Positions 1 to 5,524 of a stretch of DNA of 5,524 nt are shown in pieces. Location of the stretch: positions 1-5,524 of the forward strand of contig JBDTMC010000506.1 in NCBI GenBank assembly GCA_039934475.1, read 5' to 3'. How positions within the stretch are numbered: the first letter of the stretch is position 1; the number at the start of each line of letters is the position of its first letter. The translations under genes were made by a program, and so were the position numbers. Source of the stretch: JBDTMC01 sp039934475. Lineage in GTDB: Bacteria; Acidobacteriota; Terriglobia; Bryobacterales; Bryobacteraceae. Under the pieces are notes generated by a model. The model saw only the letters and a list, made by a program, of their open reading frames with translations. It was not told the origin of the DNA and made no database searches.

Positions 1-714
1 GCAGAGGCTCTTATCCGGCGATTGAAGGACCCGGCTTTGCGGCCGCGCCTGGAAAACGAGATCAATCACGGCATCGCGGGTACGAGTTGGTACAACCACT
101 ACACCGCTACGGGTGGCTGGGAGGGCATGCTGCTGGTCTCGTTGACGAACCCGGAATACAAGCGTTTCGAGGGCAAGCGGATGAGCGAGGTAATCCAGAC
201 GCTGGGCAAGCCGGGAATCGACGTCCTTTTCGATTTACTAATTAATAACAATGGCTCCGTGCCGACCGTGTACTTCCATCACTCGGAAGAGGACATGCGT
301 TTCGCGATGAAACAGCCGTGGGTCTCAATCGGCTCCGACGGGACTGCCGTGACCACCGATGGGCCGCTCGGAGAAGGCCATCCTCACCCACGCTACTTTG
401 GCACGTTTCCGCGCGTGCTGGGGCGGTATGTACGCGACGATAATGTGCTGACGCTCGAAGACGCGGTCCGGAAGATGACGTCGGCGAACGCGGCGAAGGT
501 ACACCAATACGACCGCGGGCTGCTGCGCCCGGGGATGGCGGCGGATGTGACCGTGTTTCGCGCCGATGCGGTGATCGACCACGCCACTTACGAGAAGCCG
601 CACCAGTACGCTACGGGAGTGGAGTACGTGATTGTGAACGGCAAGGTGGTGCTCGACCAGGGAAAGCATACGGGCGCGCGCCCCGGGGTGATTCTCTATG
701 GGCCTGGACGTTGA
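1..714 (+). CDS. N-acyl-D-amino-acid deacylase (D-aminoacylase family amidohydrolase), C-terminal part
   Basis: Partial gene: the frame is open from base 1 to the TGA at 712-714, giving 237 visible codons. The TTG at 22 is internal and not a real start, because the upstream codons continue the family pattern (RRLKDPALRPRL). Family members are zinc amidohydrolases of about 480-550 residues that remove the acyl group from N-acyl-D-amino acids; the missing N-terminal half should carry the HxH and other metal ligands. Visible family hallmarks are the SDG motif with the catalytic Asp at fragment residue 113 (bases 337-339), the HPRYFGTFPRVLGRYVR block just after it, the KMTSANAAK helix, and the C-terminal small beta-domain with RGLLRPGMAADVTVF, PHQYATGVEYVIVNG and the terminal HTGARPG. 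No frameshift is seen. Substrate specificity cannot be fixed from this half. The gene converges on the hydrolase gene at 727-1590. Confidence 0.9.
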   Translation, partial: AEALIRRLKDPALRPRLENEINHGIAGTSWYNHYTATGGWEGMLLVSLTNPEYKRFEGKRMSEVIQTLGKPGIDVLFDLLINNNGSVPTVYFHHSEEDMRFAMKQPWVSIGSDGTAVTTDGPLGEGHPHPRYFGTFPRVLGRYVRDDNVLTLEDAVRKMTSANAAKVHQYDRGLLRPGMAADVTVFRADAVIDHATYEKPHQYATGVEYVIVNGKVVLDQGKHTGARPGVILYGPGR

Positions 715-726
715 GCGAATCGAATT

Positions 727-1590
727 TTAAGCCAGGGCTTTAGCGTATAAGGCGAGGAGGCGGCCCCATGCCTTTTCGGCTTGAGGCTCGTTGTAGACGC
801 GCGAATCCGGCGGGCACCAGCCGTGGGCGGCGTCGGTGTAGACCTCGATTTCCGCGGGAAGGTTCGCCTTGGCAAATGTCTCTTTGAGGACTGTCTTATC
901 GGTGGGGGATCGCTTGTCGTCGTTGTCGGCGATGGCGATGAGGAACTGGGCTTTGGTCTTCGCGGCTTGAAGGTGCGGGCTGTTTGGCGCTTCGGTGACG
1001 AGGCCGCCGCCATGGAAAGAGGCGACGGCTCCGACACGATCGGGCGCGGCGGCTGCGGTGCGTAAGGCCATCGGGCCTCCCATGCAATAGCCTTGGGTGC
1101 CGATCTTGCGTTTGGTGGCAACGGATTTCTGGCCATCGAGCCATGCGATGAACGCTTTGGCGTCCGTCATATGGGTTGTCTCGTTGAGAGCGCGTGCGAG
1201 CGGCATTACGTCCTGGATTGGCGTGGCGCTGCCGTTTTCCGCGGTGGGGGCTTTTTTAACGCGATAAAAAGGATTGACCACGAGCACGGAATAGCCGGAT
1301 TCAGCGAGCCTTTTGCCCATCTGACGAAAGGCCGGGCGGAGTCCGAAGATGTCCGGCCAGATGAGAACACCCGCAGCCTTGCCGCTGGCCGGGTGCACGA
1401 AATAGCAGTCGGCGGCGCCGTCCGGGGTGGTCACGGTGACGTCCGATTCGGTGACAGTGACAGCATCGGCCGTTCGCGGCAGCATCATGGCAACGCCGGC
1501 TCCGAGAATGGCGCCGAAGCGTTTACGTGTCACGAGGCCGCGAGTTTCGTACTCTTGGCGGTCATTTTCAAAATGATCCTGATCACACAT
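727..1590 (-). CDS. Exported dienelactone hydrolase family protein
   Basis: A 287-residue alpha/beta hydrolase of the dienelactone hydrolase (carboxymethylenebutenolidase-like) family, which cleaves ester or lactone bonds with a Cys-His-Asp triad. The triad is visible: C169 in the nucleophile elbow GYCMGG, D222 in IADNDD and H256 in DAAHGW. D80 in WPDIFG sits where the classical enzyme has a Glu near the nucleophile. The N-terminus carries about 20 hydrophilic residues, then TRKRFGAILGAGVAMML and an Ala-rich stretch ending near A43. This resembles a Tat signal with Lys for the second Arg, so export to the periplasm is likely but not proven. The start ATG (1588-1590) is fixed by AGGAGG just upstream on the minus strand. 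Length exceeds the classical ~235-residue cytosolic enzyme mainly by the N-terminal leader. The gene is divergent from the permease operon. The natural substrate is unknown; a role in chloroaromatic breakdown is not supported by neighbours. Confidence 0.9.
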   Translation of the reverse strand: MCDQDHFENDRQEYETRGLVTRKRFGAILGAGVAMMLPRTADAVTVTESDVTVTTPDGAADCYFVHPASGKAAGVLIWPDIFGLRPAFRQMGKRLAESGYSVLVVNPFYRVKKAPTAENGSATPIQDVMPLARALNETTHMTDAKAFIAWLDGQKSVATKRKIGTQGYCMGGPMALRTAAAAPDRVGAVASFHGGGLVTEAPNSPHLQAAKTKAQFLIAIADNDDKRSPTDKTVLKETFAKANLPAEIEVYTDAAHGWCPPDSRVYNEPQAEKAWGRLLALYAKALA

Positions 1591-1594
1591 GGTC

Positions 1595-1600
1595 CCTCCT
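1595..1600 (-). promoter_or_regulatory. Shine-Dalgarno site of the dienelactone hydrolase gene
   Basis: The minus strand reads AGGAGGGACC directly before the ATG at 1590-1588. This near-perfect anti-16S match at short spacing decides the start of the hydrolase and includes the unusual MCDQDHF leader in the protein. Confidence 0.8.
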
Positions 1601-1637
1601 CATTGCCGCCCAGTTGCAGGGTGGAATCGACGTACGT

Positions 1638-1656
1638 ACCGGACATTATATCCGGT
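1638..1656. promoter_or_regulatory. Inverted repeat, candidate operator in the divergent intergenic region
   Basis: ACCGGA (1638-1643) and TCCGGT (1651-1656) are perfect 6-bp inverted arms separated by the 7 bases CATTATA. The repeat lies in the only non-coding region of the window, between divergent genes, and its loop contains a perfect minus-strand -10 hexamer. A regulator dimer bound here would cover that promoter. An ACGTACGT palindrome (1630-1637) touches its left edge. The arms are short, so chance occurrence is possible, and no regulator gene is in view. Confidence 0.4.
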
Positions 1657-1673
1657 CATTGGAAACTCTCGAA
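1645..1673 (-). promoter_or_regulatory. Candidate promoter of the dienelactone hydrolase gene
   Basis: The minus strand carries an exact TATAAT at 1650-1645. It would start transcription near 1638 and leave a leader of about 48 bases that includes the AGGAGG. The -35 region is weak: at 17-bp spacing the hexamer is TTCGAG (1673-1668), and at 18-bp spacing it is TTTCGA, each only a partial match to TTGACA. A weak -35 would fit a regulated promoter, but that is inference. Confidence 0.4.
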
Positions 1674-1713
1674 AATTTGAGTGACATCCCGGGAGTGCCG
1701 CCGTCTACAATCC

Positions 1714-4107
1714 ATGCTTCGGCCGTTGCGGCAGCTTTTGCGCTCACCCTCGTTCACGGTTCCGTCGGTCGCCGGACTGGCGCTGGCGATTGGGGCGAGC
1801 ACTGCCGTGTTCAGTGTTTTCGCCGCGATGCTGCTCCACTCGCTGGGCTTTCAGGAGGTGGGCCGTTTGGTCGCTCTGTGGCAAAGCGACAACGCTCACG
1901 GGCAGCAGTATGTAGAGGTCAGCTGGGCCGACTATCAGGCGTGGCGGAGCGCCGGCGATGTGATTGAAGATGTGGCGCTGGCATCGTCGGTGAATCTCGA
2001 TTTCCCTTTGTTTGCGGGCGGCGAACCGGAGCACGTGGATGGCACGACCGTTACTGGGAGCTTCTTTCGCGTGCTGGGGGCGACACCGCTGGCGGGCCGT
2101 TTCTTTACGGACGAAGATGATCTTCCCGGCGCACCCGTTCGGGTGGTGCTGAGCCATTCGCTATGGAAGAGCCACTTTGGCGGCGACTACGGCGTAGTCG
2201 GCAAGCAATTCAAGCTGGGGACGAATGCGATCACGGTGATTGGGGTGACGCGGCCCGAGTTCGATTTTCCGCGCGAGGTGTCCCTCTGGGTTCCGGTGCG
2301 GCCGACCTGGCCGGATGTCGAAAAAAGCACGACATTGGGCGTGTTTAGGGCGGTGGCGCGGTTGAAGCCGGGTGTGAGTGCGAAGCAGGCGCAAGCGCGG
2401 CTGGCGGTGTTGGCGCGGCAGCAGGCGGCCACGCTACCTCCGGGTTCCCCTTCTTACGTACCATCGGTGACTCCGCTGATCGATGAGATCTACGGGGCGG
2501 CGCGCCCGGCGGTGTTGGTGTTACTCGGGGCCGTCTTGTTAGTTCTGTTGATTGCGTGCGCTAATGTGGCGAATTTGTTGCTGGCTCGCTCCACTGCACG
2601 GGCGCGCGAGATCGCGGTGCGCGCCGCACTGGGCGCGAATCGATGGCCCCTGGTGAAACTGCTTCTAGGTGAGGCTGCGTGGTTGGCCGGGTTGAGCGCG
2701 GGATTGGGACTATTACTGGCAGGGGGCGGTATTCGCGTGCTGGCCGCGCTGGCGCCGCCCGACGTGCCTCGCATTGCCGACGTCGCATTGGACTTACCGG
2801 TGCTTATGTTCGGCATCGTTCTGTCGTCGTTGACGGTACTGGTCTTTGGACTGGGGCCGGCGATCCACGCGGCGCGGCGCGATCCGCAGGAAGCGCTAAA
2901 GCAGGGCGGCACACGTACTACCAGTAGCCGTTCGCAAGCGAGTGTGCGGCGGGGTTTGATTGTTGCGGAGGTGGCCCTGTCGGCGGTGCTGCTGATCGGC
3001 GCTGGGCTGCTGGTAAAGAGTTTCGCGAAGTTATCGACGATTCATCCAGGTTTCCAGGCGCAACGCGTTCTGACGTTTCGAGTGACGCTGCAAAATCCCG
3101 ATCAGGAATCGCGGCGCGCCTTTTTCACACAGGTGCTGGAGAGGGTGCGCGCTTTGCCGGGCGTGGAGTCGGCGGGCGCCGTTCTAATTCGTCCTCTATC
3201 CGGAACGGTGGGGTGGGACACTACCTACTTAGTGGAGGGACAAACTCCAACGGAGAGCGCGACGAACCCGTTCGGCAACTACGAAGCGATCAGTCCCTCC
3301 TATTTCGGCACGATGAACATTCGACTGCTGGAAGGCCGGGATTTCACTGAGGGCGACAACCATACCGCACAGGGCGTGGTGATCATCAACAAGGCGACGG
3401 CGCATCGCCACTGGCCACAAGGAAACGCGGTGGGCCGGCATATCCGTATGGGCCGCGATCCGAAGGCTCCGTGGCTTACTGTGGCGGGCGTAGTGGACGA
3501 TGTCCGGTATCGCGAATGGGAAGCGGCGCGGCCCGATTTCTATATCCCCTATTTACAGCGGGCGCAGCATCGCAGCGATTTCGTGGTGAAGACGAGCGGG
3601 GATCCCAACGCGCTGGTGAAGGCGGTGCGGGGTGCGGTTTTCTCTGTGGACAAGAATCAACCGATCAGCAATGTGACGACGATGGACCGGTTGGTGGACG
3701 CTGCTTTGGCCCGAGCGCGATTCAATAGTATGGTGCTGGCGGCGCTGGCAATGTGCGCGGTGGCGCTGGCCGTGATCGGAATTTATGGCGTGCTTGCTTA
3801 CTCAGTGGCACAACGCGGCGCGGAGATTGGGATTCGCATGGCGGTGGGCGCCACTCCGTCACGCATCGTCAGCATGGTGACGGGTGAAGGCGTGCGGCTG
3901 GCTGCGATGGGCGCGGCGATCGGCCTTGGCGGGGCCGTATTGGCTTCGGATTGGATTGTGGCGCTTCTGTTCAACGTCGATGGGCTCGACCCGGTGGTGT
4001 ACCTACTCTCAGCAACGCTGCTGGTGGCGGCGGGTGCGGCCGCGTCGTCGATTCCAGCGGCGCGCGCCTCTGCGACTGATCCTGCGCGAACACTGCATGG
4101 AGACTGA
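1714..4107 (+). CDS. ADOP-type ABC transporter permease (double MacB/FtsX permease without ATPase)
   Basis: Inner-membrane protein of 797 residues from the ATG at 1714. An in-frame GTG at 1681 would give 808; residue numbers here count from that GTG. The ATG is preferred because the protein then begins MLRPLRQLLRSPSFT, as family members typically do; neither start has a good ribosome site. Order: TM1 about 27-54, periplasmic MacB-like domain about 55-245 (GSFFRVLGATPLAGR at 126-140), TM2-TM4 about 275-302, 328-350 and 372-395 with the FtsX motif REIAVRAALGA at 309-319, then TM5 about 425-445. The second periplasmic domain is about 460-650 (SYFGTMNIRLLEGRDF at 540-555), followed by TM6-TM8 about 684-708, 737-762 and 772-795 with AEIGIRMAVGA at 714-724. 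The protein is thus two MacB-type halves in one chain, the ADOP layout known as large paralogous families in Acidobacteria, typically without an adjacent ATP-binding gene. None is present here either. Substrate is unknown. It heads a probable operon with the next two genes. Confidence 0.93.
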   Translation: MLRPLRQLLRSPSFTVPSVAGLALAIGASTAVFSVFAAMLLHSLGFQEVGRLVALWQSDNAHGQQYVEVSWADYQAWRSAGDVIEDVALASSVNLDFPLFAGGEPEHVDGTTVTGSFFRVLGATPLAGRFFTDEDDLPGAPVRVVLSHSLWKSHFGGDYGVVGKQFKLGTNAITVIGVTRPEFDFPREVSLWVPVRPTWPDVEKSTTLGVFRAVARLKPGVSAKQAQARLAVLARQQAATLPPGSPSYVPSVTPLIDEIYGAARPAVLVLLGAVLLVLLIACANVANLLLARSTARAREIAVRAALGANRWPLVKLLLGEAAWLAGLSAGLGLLLAGGGIRVLAALAPPDVPRIADVALDLPVLMFGIVLSSLTVLVFGLGPAIHAARRDPQEALKQGGTRTTSSRSQASVRRGLIVAEVALSAVLLIGAGLLVKSFAKLSTIHPGFQAQRVLTFRVTLQNPDQESRRAFFTQVLERVRALPGVESAGAVLIRPLSGTVGWDTTYLVEGQTPTESATNPFGNYEAISPSYFGTMNIRLLEGRDFTEGDNHTAQGVVIINKATAHRHWPQGNAVGRHIRMGRDPKAPWLTVAGVVDDVRYREWEAARPDFYIPYLQRAQHRSDFVVKTSGDPNALVKAVRGAVFSVDKNQPISNVTTMDRLVDAALARARFNSMVLAALAMCAVALAVIGIYGVLAYSVAQRGAEIGIRMAVGATPSRIVSMVTGEGVRLAAMGAAIGLGGAVLASDWIVALLFNVDGLDPVVYLLSATLLVAAGAAASSIPAARASATDPARTLHGD
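4099..4103 (+). promoter_or_regulatory. Shine-Dalgarno site for the tandem-module secreted protein, inside the permease gene
   Basis: GGAGA lies 7 bases before the ATG at 4111 and overlaps the last sense codons of the permease gene, whose TGA ends at 4107. The arrangement favours translational coupling of the two genes and supports the ATG as start. Confidence 0.65.
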
Positions 4108-4110
4108 CGA

Positions 4111-4839
4111 ATGAAACTACTTCCTGTCTTGCTGCCCGCGGCGATGTTAAGCGCCGTGTGCGCCTGCGCGGCCGCGGAACCACTGGCAGGCCGCTGGGAG
4201 GGCGCTGTCCATATCCCGGCGCTGGAGATCCCGCTTGTGATCGATGTCGCACCGGATGACAGCGGGCAGTGGCGAGGTTCGGCTACGGTTCCCGGCTTCG
4301 GTGCGAAGGGCGTGACGGTGGGCAAGCTCAAGGTGACGGCGGACACGCTGGCTTGCACCATTGACGGGGCGATGGGCGGGCCGGAACTGACCGCGCATCT
4401 GGCGGGCGACGGCACGTTGCAGGGCGAATACGTGCAGGGCGGCAATAAAGCGGCGTTGTCTTTGCACAGGGTGGGTGCCGCGCAGGTAGAATTGCCGCGC
4501 GTCTCCACGGCCGTTCGAAAAGAGTTGGAGGGCGCTTGGGAAGGCGAGTATGAACTGATGGGTACTAAGCGGAAAGTGTTTCTCGATCTTACGAATGAGA
4601 GCGGGAAACCGGCAGCGGTGAAGCTGACGATCATCGGCAAGCGTGAGAACAAGGTGCCGGTGAGTATGATCATTGACGATGTCCCCTACATGACCATCAG
4701 CTCCCAGGAGTTTCAGCTGTCGTTTGAATTACGTCACGACGCGCAGGCGAATACCCTGAGCGGTGATTTCACCCAAGGGCCGTTTGAAGTACCCGTTTCG
4801 CTGCACCGGCCCGTGAAGACAGGAGGCACCTCCAAATGA
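4111..4839 (+). CDS. Secreted protein with two tandem lipocalin-like beta modules, function unknown
   Basis: A 242-residue protein with a signal peptide (hydrophobic residues about 3-20, Ala-rich end, cleavage likely near A22 before EPLAG). The mature part is two copies of a beta-rich module of about 95 residues. Copy 1 spans about 25-120, opening LAGRWEG and closing GEYVQGGNKAALSLHR. Copy 2 spans about 139-233, opening LEGAWEG and closing GDFTQGPFEVPVSLHR. From memory, a similar G-W-x-G ... Q-G-G ... L-x-L-x-R module is found in front of secreted alpha/beta hydrolases or peptidases in many bacteria; here it stands alone, with no catalytic domain. A binding or accessory role is possible but unproven. 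It begins 3 bases after the permease stop and its TGA overlaps the next ATG. A lipoprotein is unlikely, since the sequence before either Cys of the leader is a poor lipobox. Confidence 0.85.
   Translation: MKLLPVLLPAAMLSAVCACAAAEPLAGRWEGAVHIPALEIPLVIDVAPDDSGQWRGSATVPGFGAKGVTVGKLKVTADTLACTIDGAMGGPELTAHLAGDGTLQGEYVQGGNKAALSLHRVGAAQVELPRVSTAVRKELEGAWEGEYELMGTKRKVFLDLTNESGKPAAVKLTIIGKRENKVPVSMIIDDVPYMTISSQEFQLSFELRHDAQANTLSGDFTQGPFEVPVSLHRPVKTGGTSK
4111..4839 (+). repeat. Internal protein-level duplication in the small secreted protein
   Basis: The two modules are encoded at about 4183-4470 and 4525-4809. They share GRWEG/GAWEG at the start and a Q-G ... L-H-R ending, but are diverged in between, with no obvious DNA-level identity. 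The duplication therefore looks old rather than recent. Confidence 0.6.
4821..4826 (+). promoter_or_regulatory. Shine-Dalgarno site for the beta-propeller gene
   Basis: A perfect AGGAGG sits 9 bases before the ATG at 4836, inside the end of the preceding gene. It fixes the propeller start at the ATGA overlap (ATG 4836-4838, TGA 4837-4839). Confidence 0.8.
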
Positions 4840-5524
4840 AGACCCTGAGTCTAGTGCTGCTGGCGATTGCGCCTTGCGCCGCCGAGCCTTTGTTTCACGG
4901 GGATGCCGCGCACAGCGGTGTCTACCAGACGCAGGGACCGCGTCAGTTTCACCAGGTAAAATGGCGGTTCGCGACGGGCGATCGCGTAGTGTCTTCGGCT
5001 GTGGCGCACGAAGGGATCCTTTTCTTTGGAAGTGACGACAACAACATCTATGCCGTGAATGCGGCTTCCGGACAGCAGATTTGGAAGTTTGCTACGGGCG
5101 GTCCGGTGCCTGCGACGCCGGCTGTGGACGGGGGGCTGGTGTATGCGCCCAGTTACGACGGCAAGTTCTATGCGGTTGACGAGAAGACCGGAAAACTGCG
5201 ATGGAAGTTCACTACGGGGGGCGAGAAGCGATTTGAGGCGAAGGGTCTGCACGGGATGCAACCGAAGAATCAGACCATTGCCGATATCTTCGACGTGTAT
5301 CTATCGAGCCCGACGGTTGGCCAAGGAGCGGTCTACTTTGGTTCGGGCGATGGAAACGTCTACTCGCTGGATGCAGCAAGCGGCCAACTGCGATGGAAAT
5401 TTCAGACGGGAGACGTGGTGCATGCTTCACCGGCATTCGCGGGCGGCACGGTCTTCTTCGGGAGTTGGGACAGTTACTTCTACGCGGTGGATGCAGAAAC
5501 CGGCAAGCAGAAGTGGCGGTTTCA
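4836..5524 (+). CDS. Secreted PQQ-like (BamB-like) beta-propeller protein, N-terminal part
   Basis: The frame is open from the ATG to the window end, giving 229 complete codons; the C-terminus lies outside. A short signal peptide (MKTLSLVLLAIAPCAA, cleavage before EP) is followed by FHGDAAHSGVY, a common lead-in to this fold, and then by tandem beta-propeller blades. Each blade ends with a Y-A-V-(D/N)-x-x-(S/T)-G-(K/Q) turn and a W-(K/R)-F strand. The conserved Trp residues are W43, W83, W123, W187 and W227, spaced 40, 40, 64 and 40. The long step holds about 24 extra residues (roughly 131-154), read directly from the sequence. Such propellers serve either as quinoprotein dehydrogenases or as non-enzymatic binding or assembly scaffolds; the visible part shows no dehydrogenase-specific feature. 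It would act in the periplasm or at the cell surface. Its gene overlaps the preceding stop by ATGA, making it the third gene of the permease operon. Confidence 0.9.
   Translation, partial: MKTLSLVLLAIAPCAAEPLFHGDAAHSGVYQTQGPRQFHQVKWRFATGDRVVSSAVAHEGILFFGSDDNNIYAVNAASGQQIWKFATGGPVPATPAVDGGLVYAPSYDGKFYAVDEKTGKLRWKFTTGGEKRFEAKGLHGMQPKNQTIADIFDVYLSSPTVGQGAVYFGSGDGNVYSLDAASGQLRWKFQTGDVVHASPAFAGGTVFFGSWDSYFYAVDAETGKQKWRF

Noticed and set aside
729..740. AAGCC-AG-GGCTT inverted repeat at the convergent gene ends, considered as a terminator
   Set aside because: The arms are only 5 bp with a 2-base loop, too tight to fold well, it lies inside the last hydrolase codons, and no T-tract follows on either strand.
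1093..1680. 195-residue open frame on the plus strand
   Set aside because: It runs antisense through the dienelactone hydrolase, which has a full catalytic triad and a strong ribosome site; the frame shows no domain of its own.
1527..1967. 146-residue plus-strand open frame overlapping the permease start
   Set aside because: It is in a different frame from the permease, whose N-terminal membrane segment and MacB-like domain are intact. It has no family-like sequence.
4150..4176. Lipoprotein signal in the tandem-module secreted protein
   Set aside because: Cys residues occur in the leader at 17 and 19, but the residues before them (SAV, VCA) do not fit a lipobox well. An ordinary signal peptidase I site at the Ala run is more likely.
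3798..4673. 291-residue open frame on the minus strand
   Set aside because: It is antisense to the end of the permease and the start of the secreted protein, whose frames carry clear family motifs and domain order. Its translation is Ser/Ala/Pro-rich without recognisable domains, typical of a shadow frame in GC-rich DNA.
4836..5524. True PQQ-dependent alcohol or glucose dehydrogenase
   Set aside because: Only the generic propeller repeat is visible, with no cytochrome motif, vicinal Cys pair or other quinoprotein active-site feature in the available part; the C-terminus is missing, so the call stays at PQQ-like propeller.
1..5524. Mobile element, CRISPR array, tRNA or rRNA
   Set aside because: No transposase or integrase coding, no regularly spaced repeats and no structural RNA signature were seen; coding density leaves only one intergenic gap over 20 bases.

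Overview
The window looks like a chromosomal stretch of a GC-rich acidobacterium, most plausibly of the Solibacter/Bryobacterales type. The main reason is the roughly 800-residue double FtsX/MacB-type permease with no ATP-binding partner, which matches the 'acidobacterial duplicated orphan permease' (ADOP) family. The taxon is inferred from family knowledge; no marker gene such as an rRNA is present. All of the sequence is accounted for by five protein genes, two of them cut by the window edges. No RNA gene, insertion sequence, CRISPR array or gene-free stretch over 300 bases is visible.

Left part (1-1590): the C-terminal half of an N-acyl-D-amino-acid deacylase (D-aminoacylase type amidohydrolase) runs on the + strand to 714. 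It converges, with only 12 bases between stop codons, on a minus-strand gene for an exported dienelactone-hydrolase-family protein (727-1590). That protein has a Tat-like signal and an intact Cys/Asp/His triad.

Centre (1591-1713): a short divergent intergenic region. It holds a strong ribosome binding site for the hydrolase and a perfect TATAAT on the minus strand. The TATAAT lies in the loop of a 6-bp perfect inverted repeat, so it may be an operator-covered promoter.

Right part (1714-5524): three tightly packed + strand genes that look like one operon. They encode (i) the ADOP permease, (ii) a small secreted protein made of two tandem copies of a beta-rich, lipocalin-like module, and (iii) the start of a secreted PQQ-like/BamB-like beta-propeller protein that runs off the window. 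The spacing is 3 bases between the first pair and an ATGA overlap between the second, each with a good Shine-Dalgarno sequence inside the preceding gene. The layout suggests a membrane permease working with two exported beta-rich proteins. What it does is not evident from sequence, and the functional link is inference from operon structure only.
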